Assembly (NCBI GenBank): GCA_045594105.1
Contig: JAZNXY010000109.1
Coordinates: 1 to 24,122 of the forward strand
Length of the DNA stretch: 24,122 nucleotides
Direction: 5' to 3'
DNA from: URNF01 sp045594105
GTDB taxonomy: Bacteria > Bacillota > Clostridia > Oscillospirales > Acutalibacteraceae
Shown piece after piece: positions 15,583-23,800 of the stretch. A program made the position numbers and the translations under genes. The notes beneath the pieces were generated by a model. It was not told the origin of the DNA, made no database searches, and was given only the letters and a program-made list of their open reading frames with translations. Numbering within the stretch: the stretch's first letter is position 1; every line of letters begins with the position of its first letter.

Positions 15583-16569
15583 ATGTTAGCAGGTATTATT
15601 GCAGGTGCCACCTGGGCACTGGAAACCATTGTCATTGCGATTGCAATGAGTATGCCCCCGCTGAACCTTACCACTGCGGAAGGTGTTTTGGTCGGCACGT
15701 TGGTAGCAACCTTCTTACACGATGCGTGCTCGGCTATCTGGGCGTGCATTTATAACGGTGTACGCGGTCAGCTGCCCAACGTTTGGCGTGCATTCAAAAC
15801 CAAAAGCGGTAAATTCGTAGTGCTCGCTGCGGCTATCGGCGGTCCTATCGGCATGACCGGTTATTTGCTTTGTGTGAATAACCTGGGTGCATCTATCGGT
15901 GCTGTTGCAAGTGCGATTTTCCCGGCGATTGGCACGGTGCTTGCCTACATCTTTCTGAAAGAAAAAATGAAATGGTATCAGTGGATTTTCCTTCTGCTTA
16001 CCTTGGCGGGTGTGTATGGCCTTAGCTACTCCCCCGAAATTCAGGTGGAAAACTTCGTGCTTGGTGTTGTCGGTGCATTGATGTGTGCTTTTGGTTGGGG
16101 TATTGAAGCGGTTATCTTGGCAAAATCCTTGACCGACCCCGAGGTTACCGACGAATACGCATTACAGATCCGTCAGACCACCTCCGCACTCGTTTACGGT
16201 GTGGTGTTGCTGCCGATCTTCACCTTCCTGGGTGTTACCGAAACCAAGGCGTTTGCATTGCTTGGTCAGGTATTTTCCGCAAATACCGGTTGGCTTATCC
16301 CCACCATCGTGCTGGCGGCATGCTTCGCAACCGTATCGTATCTGTTCTATTACAAAGCGATTTCGCAGATCGGTGCTTCGAAGGCAATGGTATTGAACGT
16401 TACTTATGTGGCGTGGGCATTGGTTTTCAGCTTGATTTTGTCGGTATTCGGCATTGTCGATAAACCCTCCCTGTCTCCGTTGGTTATCGTTTGCACCTTG
16501 GTTGTTCTCGTGTGCGGTGTCTTTGCTGCGGCGAACTTCAAAGATATTTTCGGTAAAAAAGAAGACTAA
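15583..16569 (+). CDS. licB: LicB-like choline permease (EamA/DMT superfamily)
   Basis: The 328-aa protein has about ten hydrophobic segments arranged as two EamA repeats (about 1-150 and 155-320). The conserved pocket GGPIGMTGY (86-94) and the ASAIFPAIGTVLAYIFLKEK segment ending the first repeat are visible. LicB of the lic1-type cassettes imports choline for teichoic-acid or LPS decoration; the licA neighbour makes that role likely. GAGGAGGT lies ahead of the ATG. It is the last gene of the seven-gene operon, with a terminator 7 nt after the stop. Confidence 0.87.
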   Translation: MLAGIIAGATWALETIVIAIAMSMPPLNLTTAEGVLVGTLVATFLHDACSAIWACIYNGVRGQLPNVWRAFKTKSGKFVVLAAAIGGPIGMTGYLLCVNNLGASIGAVASAIFPAIGTVLAYIFLKEKMKWYQWIFLLLTLAGVYGLSYSPEIQVENFVLGVVGALMCAFGWGIEAVILAKSLTDPEVTDEYALQIRQTTSALVYGVVLLPIFTFLGVTETKAFALLGQVFSANTGWLIPTIVLAACFATVSYLFYYKAISQIGASKAMVLNVTYVAWALVFSLILSVFGIVDKPSLSPLVIVCTLVVLVCGVFAAANFKDIFGKKED

Positions 16570-16575
16570 AAAGGC

Positions 16576-16611
16576 AAAAAGCCACGGTGCAAAATGCACC
16601 GTGGCTTTTTT
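16576..16611. terminator. Bidirectional intrinsic terminator between licB and the ECF gene
   Basis: AAAAAGCCACGGTGCA (16576-16591) pairs with 16595-16610 over 16 bp around AAA, flanked by an A-run and a T-run. It can therefore end both licB (+) and the convergent ECF S-component gene (-), whose stop codon lies in its right edge. Confidence 0.93.
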
Positions 16612-17146
16612 ATGTGGGTATTCTGTTTAATAGCTTTTGCAGTAATGCAGCGAGCGGTATGACCAAAAACCCTGTGGCAATATTGCTGATACCGTGTACA
16701 ATGTCCCAGGGCAATCCTGCCGCTATCCACGCAAGTGTCTGATTAAAATCCAGACCGAACAATATCGCTTGTGCGGGTGCGTACAGCGTACCGTATGCAA
16801 AACCGTGTAAGCCGCAAAGTGCGGGATAGACAACATACCCCCATTTCGGCGGCAGCTTACGTGGGATCAGCATCGTAAGCCCCCATAGCACCGTCCACAA
16901 ATACAGATACGGTATCCACCAGGCGGAAAATCCTGCATATATGCCGGTGAGAAACACAAACACATAAATGGGTATCAATGCCTTGTACCGAAACACGACG
17001 GTAAACAGTATGGTAAACATTCCGAGCAGGTGAATGTTTGGCAGTAATTCGGTTAATAGCTTAGATGCAAACATCATACTGCCGAGCATCGCAAAAATTG
17101 CCATTTCATAGACCGAAAGCGGTCTTTTTTTATTTTGAGTATACAA
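16610..17146 (-). CDS. ECF-transporter substrate-binding (S) component, probable cobalamin/corrinoid or related vitamin
   Basis: The 178-aa membrane protein has about six helices and a short basic N-terminus. It contains the segment MFASKLLTELLPNIHLLGMF (25-44), the general pattern of ECF S components, which bind a vitamin and dock to a shared EcfA/A'/T module encoded elsewhere. The start is TTG at 17146, overlapping the DUF4430 stop by 17 nt, which implies coupling; an internal ATG at 17104 would remove only the basic N-terminus. Linkage to a transcobalamin-like lipoprotein and an upstream cobalamin-class leader points to B12 or a corrinoid as substrate, but this is inferred from context, not from S-component residues. 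Confidence 0.75.
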   Translation of the reverse strand: MYTQNKKRPLSVYEMAIFAMLGSMMFASKLLTELLPNIHLLGMFTILFTVVFRYKALIPIYVFVFLTGIYAGFSAWWIPYLYLWTVLWGLTMLIPRKLPPKWGYVVYPALCGLHGFAYGTLYAPAQAILFGLDFNQTLAWIAAGLPWDIVHGISNIATGFLVIPLAALLQKLLNRIPT

Positions 17147-17552
17147 GGCCGTATGTCACACTTTCATCAATATCGGTGGTGTCAACGCCGCTTAAAGCAT
17201 ATTCACCGTTGACGTAGAATGCCCAATAGGCCTTGTCAGTTTCATAGTCGGCGGTGATGCCGTTGACGGTTTTAATGTATAGTCCGTAAGCACCGTCCTC
17301 GCCTGCGATAAGCTTTTGCTCGAGCAGAGCGGCGCCTACCGTTGTAGCATCGGTTTTTACGGTAAAGGTTACGGTTTTATCCTCGGCTTTTACCTCTACT
17401 TTAATGGTTTTCGCACCGTCGCCGAGGGTGGTGTCTGCGGTGTAGGTGGCGGTTTTCCAAAGACCGTCCGCTTCCTTAGCACTGCAGGCGGCAAAGGTCA
17501 GCAAAACGACAAAGGCGAGGACCAGAGACACGGTTTTTATTATTGTTTTCAT
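17130..17552 (-). CDS. DUF4430 (transcobalamin-like domain) surface lipoprotein
   Basis: The 140-aa protein has a lipoprotein signal peptide (1-22, LTFAAC, lipidated Cys23), a short spacer and one DUF4430 domain (about 57-140). The domain pattern is visible: TVGAALLEQKLI (71-82), GAYGLYIKTVNGI (87-99), the strongly conserved YWAFYVNGEYA (109-119) and a final TYGLVYS strand. DUF4430 is related to the beta-domain of transcobalamin/intrinsic factor, which covers the lower face of cobalamin. The ATG at 17552 has AAAGGATG upstream and starts a clean signal peptide. A reading frame extending to 17870 is rejected because it crosses the riboswitch and terminator. It probably captures the ligand outside the membrane and hands it to the ECF component. 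Confidence 0.82.
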   Translation of the reverse strand: MKTIIKTVSLVLAFVVLLTFAACSAKEADGLWKTATYTADTTLGDGAKTIKVEVKAEDKTVTFTVKTDATTVGAALLEQKLIAGEDGAYGLYIKTVNGITADYETDKAYWAFYVNGEYALSGVDTTDIDESVTYGLVYSK

Positions 17553-17596
17553 TTGGGGTACATCCTTTCGTTTTATGATTGTGTTCACAAAAGGAT

Positions 17597-17627
17597 AAAA
17601 CAAAAGCACCCTTCTTGAAAGGGTGCT
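17597..17627 (-). terminator. Riboswitch-associated intrinsic terminator
   Basis: On the - strand AGCACCCTT (17627-17619) pairs with AAGGGTGCT (17613-17605) around a 5-nt loop, followed by TTTTGTTTTA. It sits between the aptamer-like region and the DUF4430 start, where a transcription-terminating expression platform is expected. Confidence 0.85.
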
Positions 17628-17647
17628 ACACATGCATATATCCTGCC

Positions 17648-17813
17648 ATATCGCATATAGAAGCCCTTTCATTGCCCAAAGGTCTCTTGTGTACACAAAG
17701 CGATAAGCATTCCGACTGTAACGGTAATGGCTGTTGCTGCGGAGTTCCACCGCAATTTCCTTATCCCCGCACCGTAAGGTGCGACAACGAGTAAACTCGA
17801 TGCTTTGCGATAT
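17648..17813 (-). ncRNA. Probable cobalamin-class riboswitch aptamer
   Basis: On the - strand a closing helix pairs ATATCGC (17813-17807) with GCGATAT (17654-17648). Inside are an AAGGAA box, a stem GCGG-TGGAACT-CCGC, a CAACAGCCATTACCGTTAC stretch resembling the cobalamin core, and AAGAGACCT resembling the B12 box (GGAGACCTGCC). These come in the order known for cobalamin riboswitches. The match to the consensus is imperfect (the B12 box is divergent and P6-type elements are short), so a variant or related class is possible. Position, terminator and the downstream DUF4430/ECF genes support it. Confidence 0.62.
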
Positions 17814-17827
17814 TCTTTTGTATACAC

Positions 17828-17856
17828 ATACTATCACGGATAACGGCAAAATGCAA
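17828..17856 (-). promoter_or_regulatory. Promoter of the riboswitch-DUF4430-ECF transcript
   Basis: On the - strand TTGCAT (17856-17851) and TAGTAT (17833-17828) are separated by exactly 17 bp. Transcription would begin about 17820, just before the first helix of the aptamer. Confidence 0.7.
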
Positions 17857-17864
17857 GAAGATTT

Positions 17865-17901
17865 TCGCAAAAAAACGGCCTGTGAGAAACAGACCGTTTT
17901 T
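17865..17901 (-). terminator. Terminator of the amino-acid ABC operon
   Basis: AAAAACGGTCTGT and its partner form a 13-bp stem (17889-17901 with 17871-17883, one mismatch) around a 5-nt loop. On the - strand a T-run follows. It lies 2 nt after the ATPase stop codon and separates this operon from the riboswitch promoter. Confidence 0.88.
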
Positions 17902-17903
17902 CA

Positions 17904-18650
17904 CTATAATACTTTTGCCAAGAAGGATTGCAGACGCTCGCTTTTGGGGTGTTCAAAGACCTCTTTGGGAGTGCCTTCTTCGATAATCATACCGCTGTCC
18001 ATAAAAATGACCCGGTCGGCCACCTCTTTGGCAAAGCCCATTTCATGAGTAACTACCGCCATGGTCATACCTTCGGCGGCAAGCTCTTTCATAACGTCCA
18101 ACACTTCACCGACCATTTCGGGGTCGAGTGCGGAGGTGGGTTCGTCAAACAACATTACCTCGGGACGCATACACAAAGCACGTACGATAGCGATACGCTG
18201 TTTCTGACCGCCGGACAGCTGACTGGGATATGCGTCTGCACGGTCGGCAAGACCGACACGTTCCAGCAGGCGCATTGCCTGCTCTTCGGCTTCCTGTTTG
18301 GACATTTTCAGAATCTTAATGGGTGCTACCGTCATATTACCGAGAATGGTCATATGCGGGAACAGGTTAAAGTGCTGGAACACCATACCCATTTTCTGAC
18401 GGTGCACGTTGATGTCTACCTTGGGATCGGTGATGTCCACACCGTTAAACCGAATGGAACCGCCCGTGGGCATTTCCAGGAGATTGAGAGAGCGTAAGAA
18501 GGTGGATTTGCCGCTGCCGGAAGGGCCGACAATTACCACAACCTCGCCACGCTTGATATCTGTGGTGATACCGTCAAGGGCCTTGACTTCACCGCCGTTA
18601 TAATGCTTTTTCAGGTCCTGTACGCGAATAATCATATCATTAGCGTTCAT
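17904..18650 (-). CDS. Polar amino-acid ABC transporter ATP-binding protein (GlnQ-type)
   Basis: The 248-aa ATPase is complete: Walker A GPSGSGKST (42-50), Q-loop in MVFQHFNLFPHMT (89-101), signature LSGGQ (145-149), Walker B VMLFDE (165-170), D-loop SALD and switch His202 (VVTHEMG). It energises uptake by the permease and binding protein encoded upstream. The ATG at 18650 has a perfect AAAGGAGG 10 nt before it and overlaps the permease stop by 11 nt. A longer frame to 18680 was not used. The substrate class (glutamine or another polar amino acid, or cystine) cannot be fixed by the ATPase. Confidence 0.93.
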   Translation of the reverse strand: MNANDMIIRVQDLKKHYNGGEVKALDGITTDIKRGEVVVIVGPSGSGKSTFLRSLNLLEMPTGGSIRFNGVDITDPKVDINVHRQKMGMVFQHFNLFPHMTILGNMTVAPIKILKMSKQEAEEQAMRLLERVGLADRADAYPSQLSGGQKQRIAIVRALCMRPEVMLFDEPTSALDPEMVGEVLDVMKELAAEGMTMAVVTHEMGFAKEVADRVIFMDSGMIIEEGTPKEVFEHPKSERLQSFLAKVL

Positions 18651-19401
18651 TCTTACGCAACCTCCTTTCCAATTTGCCAACCAACCAGGTGAGAAGCATT
18701 ACCATACAGAGATAAACCAGTGCTACCATAATCAGCGGCATAAATGCGGAGTAGGTGCGGCTGCGGATCAAGTCACCTGCTTTGGTGAGGTCCATAATAC
18801 CGACGTAACCTGCGATGGAGGTTTCTTTGAGCAGTACGATGAATTCGTTACAAAGGGTGGGGAGGACCGCCTTGAACATCTGCGGAATGATGATGTAAAT
18901 CATGGTTTGCAGATAGTTGAAACCGAGTGAACGGCCTGCCTCAAACTGGCCGCCATCCACCGACATAATGCCCGCACGGAAGATTTCCGCAACGTAAGCG
19001 CCCGAGTTGATACCGAAGGCGACCATCGCAATCATACGGCTGTTGGTGGAGGAAGCGAAGATGATGCAGTAAAAAATAAGCAACTGCACTACAGCAGGGG
19101 TGCCGCGTACCACGGTGAGATATACCTTGCAGATGCCGTTGGCGATCTTCATTAACGCATATCCTAAACCACCACGCTGTTTCATGCTTTCTTCGTTTTT
19201 GTCGAAGGTAGAGCGTATAGCAGCAATCACGACACCGATAGCAATACCGATAAGTAAAGCTATAAAGGTGATGTACAATGTGTTGCCGAGACCCTGTAAC
19301 AACCAGGTCCAACGGTCACCGTCTATGAAGTTTAATTTGAAATCGTCTACAATACTGCCAATCCATTCGATTTCATATAGGTTTTGCAAAAACGCAGACA
19401 T
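18640..19401 (-). CDS. Amino-acid ABC transporter permease (HisM/GlnP type)
   Basis: The 253-aa protein has about five membrane helices. The early helix contains GLGNTLYITFIALLIG. The cytoplasmic EAA loop, which docks the ATPase, is recognisable as QFEAGRSLGFNYLQTMIYII. The RGTPAVVQLLIFY segment typical of polar amino-acid permeases is present. The ATG at 19401 is preceded by GGAAAGGAAAG. A TTG 18 nt upstream would place this ribosome site inside the gene. A hairpin lies between this gene and the binding protein, so it is probably expressed by partial read-through. Confidence 0.9.
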   Translation of the reverse strand: MSAFLQNLYEIEWIGSIVDDFKLNFIDGDRWTWLLQGLGNTLYITFIALLIGIAIGVVIAAIRSTFDKNEESMKQRGGLGYALMKIANGICKVYLTVVRGTPAVVQLLIFYCIIFASSTNSRMIAMVAFGINSGAYVAEIFRAGIMSVDGGQFEAGRSLGFNYLQTMIYIIIPQMFKAVLPTLCNEFIVLLKETSIAGYVGIMDLTKAGDLIRSRTYSAFMPLIMVALVYLCMVMLLTWLVGKLERRLRKNER

Positions 19402-19417
19402 AAACTTTCCTTTCCGC

Positions 19418-19452
19418 AAAAATCAGAGCGACGATACCGCCGCTCTGATTTT
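19418..19452 (-). terminator. Internal (partial) terminator after the binding-protein gene
   Basis: A perfect 12-bp stem (19441-19452 with 19419-19430) encloses a 10-nt loop. On the - strand it ends in a short T-run. Placed between the binding protein and the permease, it should lower downstream expression, giving the excess of binding protein usual in ABC importers. Confidence 0.8.
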
Positions 19453-19483
19453 AACTATCGGATATTAAAAATGTTGCTGAAAC

Positions 19484-20317
19484 TTATTTCTCGTCAGCGG
19501 TGTTGCTGGGGATATATTTTTCAACAATGGCGGCTACAGTGCCGTCAGCGATGAGTTCATCGAGAGCTTTGTTGATTTTTTCGAGCAGCTCGGTATTTTT
19601 CTTCGCTACACAGATAGCGTAATCTTCTTCGGTATAAGCACCGTCGAGGATTTTCAGACCTTCGTTAGCAGCAACGAAAGCTTTTGCGGGTTCATTGTCG
19701 ATAATAACAGCGGTGACTTTACCTTCTTTGAGGGCGCTTACAGCGTCAGCACCGGTTTTGTACTGGACAACGTTTGACATACCGAAGCCCCATTTAGCCG
19801 GATCGTCGGAGCAGTAGATGTCACCGGTGGTACCCTGCTGTACGCCGATTTTGATGCCCTGTTTGGTGCCGACGGGTTTCATATCGTCGCCTTCACCTTC
19901 AAAGCCGGTGTAGAAATCTTCGTAGGAGGTGTATTCGGCGTCGGCCTTCACGATAACCGCCTGTACGCCGGTAGCGTAGGTTTTGGAGAAGTTTACGCTC
20001 TTTTTGCGTTCGTCGGTTACGGTCATGCCGGCCATACCCATATCGAACTTGTCGGTCTGTACACCACTGATGATGGTGTCAAAGTCAACGTCGTGCACTT
20101 TGAGGGTCATGCCGAGCTTTTCGGCGATTTTGCCGGCGATTTCAATGTCGATACCGGCGAAGTTGCCGTCGTCGCCTTTGAACTCATAGGGAGGGAAGGC
20201 AGCGTTGGTCGCCATGTCGAGAACGGTGTCTTCTGCTTTCTGACCGCAGCCCGCGAAGCAGAAGAAAGAAGCAACGATAGCGATAACCGCCAGGATGGAT
20301 AATGCTTTTTTCATCAT
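19484..20317 (-). CDS. Amino-acid ABC transporter substrate-binding lipoprotein
   Basis: The 277-aa lipoprotein has a signal peptide ending FAGC (lipidated Cys24). The family-3 solute-binding fold is seen in ATNAAFPPYEFKGDDGNFAG, GIDIEIAGKIAEKLG, FDMGMAGMTVTDERKKSVNF and, in the second lobe, KIGVQQGTTGDIYC and VTAVIIDNEPAKAFV. The acidic insert around 130-150 (FEGEGDDMKP) is a surface loop. Two adjacent ATGs (20317, 20314) follow AAGAGG; 20317 is used but 20314 is equally plausible. Ligand specificity is not readable with confidence. It is the first gene of a three-gene importer and has its own promoter. Confidence 0.92.
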   Translation of the reverse strand: MMKKALSILAVIAIVASFFCFAGCGQKAEDTVLDMATNAAFPPYEFKGDDGNFAGIDIEIAGKIAEKLGMTLKVHDVDFDTIISGVQTDKFDMGMAGMTVTDERKKSVNFSKTYATGVQAVIVKADAEYTSYEDFYTGFEGEGDDMKPVGTKQGIKIGVQQGTTGDIYCSDDPAKWGFGMSNVVQYKTGADAVSALKEGKVTAVIIDNEPAKAFVAANEGLKILDGAYTEEDYAICVAKKNTELLEKINKALDELIADGTVAAIVEKYIPSNTADEK

Positions 20318-20370
20318 AAAAACCTCTTTTCAAAAGATATGTAAGGGATTTTCTCCCGATTACAAGGTTG

Positions 20371-20399
20371 ATAATACCATATACTTTTATATAATGCAA
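20371..20399 (-). promoter_or_regulatory. Promoter of the amino-acid ABC operon
   Basis: On the - strand TTGCAT (20399-20394) and TATTAT (20376-20371) are 17 bp apart, about 55 bp before the binding-protein start. The -35 hexamer is the same as in the pilus and riboswitch promoters. Confidence 0.75.
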
Positions 20400-20518
20400 G
20401 CGATTTCCGTATAAAATTGTATGATTTTTCCCGATAATATCCGTTTGCCGCATAAAATCGACCTTTTTATACATTTATGCATTCAAAATGTATAAAATTA
20501 TCTGTGGTGCAAAGGGTC

Positions 20519-20547
20519 TTGACTTTTTTTCAAAAAGAGTATATGAT
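20519..20547 (+). promoter_or_regulatory. Promoter of ileS
   Basis: TTGACT (20519-20524) and TATGAT (20542-20547) are separated by 17 bp. Transcription would begin just before the T-box leader. Confidence 0.8.
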
Positions 20548-20559
20548 ACTTAAAAAGCA

Positions 20560-20800
20560 TTGACGGAGACAGTACGTGTGTTTTGAAACCTTCAGCGAGT
20601 CGGGTACGGTGTGAGCCGACAGGGAGTAGGGGACACGGAATATCCCTCCCGAGCTGTCGACCTAAAGGTAGATCCGAGTAAGTTTGACCGGTTTTTCACC
20701 GTTATCCGAAACGCGTATCCGAGGATATCTCGTGTGCGATCGTAATAGGTGGTAACGAAGAAGCTTCGTCCTGTTATGGGACGGAGTATTTTTTATTATT
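20560..20800 (+). ncRNA. T-box leader (tRNA-Ile sensing) of ileS
   Basis: The leader has the T-box landmarks in order. Stem I contains GGTGTGAGCC (20608-20617). A specifier region GGAATATCCC has the Ile codon ATC at 20642-20644. The T-box sequence AATAGGTGGTAACG (20744-20757) is followed by the terminator stem CTTCGTCC/GGGACGGAG (20764-20771 with 20778-20786) and a T-run. Uncharged tRNA-Ile would stabilise the antiterminator and switch on ileS. Confidence 0.93.
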
Positions 20801-20812
20801 GGAGGAAATGAG

Positions 20813-23800
20813 ATGTATCGTAAAGTGTCAACCGACCTCAATTTCGTGGAACGCGAAAAGCAGGTAGAAAAGTTCTGGGCAGATAACGGCATTTTCGAAA
20901 AAAGTATGGACAGCCGTAAAGAAGGGGAAACCTATACCTTCTACGACGGCCCCCCGACTGCAAACGGTAAACCGCATATCGGTCACGTGCTGACCCGTGT
21001 TATCAAGGATATGATTCCCCGTTACCGTACGATGAAGGGGTATATGGTACCGCGTAAAGCCGGCTGGGATACCCACGGCTTGCCGGTAGAACTGGAAGTG
21101 GAAAAGCTGCTCGGTCTTGACGGCAAAGAGCAGATCGAAACCTATGGCTTAGAGCCGTTTATCGGCAAGTGTAAAGAAAGTGTCTGGAAGTACAAGGGGA
21201 TGTGGGAAGATTTCTCCGCAACCGTTGGCTTCTGGGCGGATATGGACGACCCGTACGTCACCTACCATAACGATTTTATCGAATCTGAATGGTGGGCGTT
21301 AAAGCAGATTTGGGATAAAGGTCTGTTGTATAAGGGCTTCAAAATTGTGCCCTATTGTCCCCGCTGCGGCACACCTCTGTCCAGTCACGAGGTGGCACAG
21401 GGTTATAAGAACGTAAAAGAACGTAGTGCTATCGTGCGTTTTAAGGTGGTAGGCGAGGATGCGTGGTTCTTGGCTTGGACCACTACCCCGTGGACACTGC
21501 CCTCCAACGTGGCACTTTGTGTAAACCCGAAGGATACCTACTGTCGTGTGAAAGCCGCTGACGGTCACGTGTACTACATAGCAGAAGAGCTGCTCGACCG
21601 TGTACTCGGGAAATTGGCGACCGACGATACTCCGGCATACGAGATTCTTGACCGCTATGTCGGTACCGACCTCGAAAATAAAGAATATGAACCGCTGTTT
21701 GATTGCGCAAAGGTGATTGCCGACAAACAACACAAAAAGGGCTTTTATGTCACCTGTGCCGATTACGTCACTATGACCGACGGTACCGGTATCGTACACA
21801 TTGCACCTGCGTTTGGTGAAGATGACGCACAGGTTGGCCGCCGTTATGATCTGCCGTTTGTACAGCTGGTGGATGCCGAAGGTAATATGTCCCCCGAAAC
21901 GCCTTTCGCAGGTCTGTTTGTGAAAAAAGCCGATCCGCTGGTGCTGGAGGACCTCGAAAAACGTGGCCAGCTGTTTGACGCACCGAAATTTGAACACGAT
22001 TACCCGTTCTGTTGGCGTTGTGATACGCCTCTCCTGTATTACGCAAGAGAGTCTTGGTTTATCAAAATGACCGACGTTAAGGAAGACCTTATCCGTAATA
22101 ATGACACCATCAACTGGATTCCCGAAAGCATCGGCAAGGGTCGTTTCGGTGATTGGCTGCAGAATGTGCAGGATTGGGGTGTCAGCCGTGACAGATATTG
22201 GGGTACGCCTCTGAATATTTGGGAATGTGAATGCGGGCATCGTCATTCTGTCGGCAGTATTGCGGAACTGAAAGAAATGTCCCCGAATTGCCCTGACGAA
22301 ATCGAACTGCACCGTCCCTTTATTGATGCGGTCACCATCACCTGTCCCCATTGCGGCAAGCAGATGAAACGTGTTCCCGAGGTGCTTGACTGCTGGTTTG
22401 ACTCGGGTGCGATGCCGTTTGCACAGCATCACTATCCTTTTGAAAACAAGGATTTGTTTGAGCAGCAGTTCCCGGCGGACTTTATTTCCGAAGCGGTGGA
22501 CCAGACCCGTGGTTGGTTCTATTCCTTGCTGGCGATTTCCACCCTTATCTTCAACAAAGCACCGTACAGAAACGTTATCGTTCTCGGTCACGTGCAGGAC
22601 GAAAACGGCCAGAAGATGTCCAAATCCAAGGGCAATGCCGTTGACCCGTTTGATGCACTGGAAACGTACGGTGCGGATGCAATCCGTTGGTACTTCTACA
22701 GCAACTCTGCACCGTGGCTGCCCAACCGTTTCCACGGCCGTGCGGTTATGGAAGGTCAGCGTAAGCTGATGGGTACCTTGTGGAATACGTATGCGTTTTT
22801 TGTGCTGTATGCGGACATCGATAAGTTCGATGCCACTAAGTATACTCTCGAATATGACAAGCTGTCGGTAATGGATAAATGGTTGTTATCCAAGCTCAAC
22901 ACCCTCGTGAAAGAGATGGACGAAAACCTGCATAACTATCGCATTCCCGAAGCGGCACGCGTGCTGCAGGAGTTTGTGGATGAGATGAGTAACTGGTATG
23001 TCCGTCGCTCCCGTGAACGTTTCTGGGAAAGCGGTATGCCGCAGGATAAAATCAATGCGTATATGACCCTTTACACCGCACTTGTTACGGTATGTAAAGC
23101 GGCGGCACCCATGATTCCGTTTATGACCGAGGACATTTATCAGAACCTGGTGCGTTCCTTGGACGACACTGCACCCGAAAGTATTCACCTGTGCGATTAT
23201 CCTGAGGTTAACGAGGCATATATCAATAAAGACCTCGAAAGTGCGATGGAAGAAGTGCTGCAGGTGGTTGTGCTGGGTCGTGCCGCACGTAATGGCTCTA
23301 ACCGTAAAAACCGTCAGCCGCTTGCGAAAATGTACGTAAAAGCGGAAATGGCATTGGATGCGATGTATCAGCAGATTATTGAAGAAGAGCTCAATGTTAA
23401 GGCGGTAGAGTTTGTCACCGACACCTCTGCGTTCTCCTCCTATACGTTTAAGCCGCAGTTAAAAACGGTTGGTCCGAAATACGGCAAACAGCTCGGTGAA
23501 ATCCGTGCCGCCCTTGCCGAGATTGATGGCAATGCCGCTATGGCAGAACTGACCGCAAACGGCGTGCTTACGTTGGCACTGCCGTCGGGCGAGGTGAAAT
23601 TGGCAGAAGAGGACCTGCTTATCGATACTGCACAGCAGGATGGCTACTACACTGTTGCCGACCGTGGTGTGACGGTTGTTTTGGATACCACCTTAACCCC
23701 CGAACTCATCGAAGAAGGATTTGTGCGTGAAATCATCAGTAAGCTGCAGACGATGCGTAAGGAAGCTGGCTTTGAGGTAACCGACCACATCACCGTTTAC

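Noticed and set aside
17111..17132. GACCG-AAAG-CGGTC hairpin followed by T-run on the + strand
   Set aside because: It lies inside the start of the ECF gene on the other strand with no + strand transcript expected there; the 5-bp stem is probably chance.
17553..17870. N-terminal extension of the DUF4430 gene
   Set aside because: It would translate the riboswitch-like leader and terminator and bury a clear lipoprotein signal peptide that has its own ribosome site.
21299..22735. 478-codon open frame on the - strand inside ileS
   Set aside because: It is fully antisense to a highly conserved synthetase, has no ribosome site or recognisable domain, and such long shadows are common opposite GC-periodic genes.
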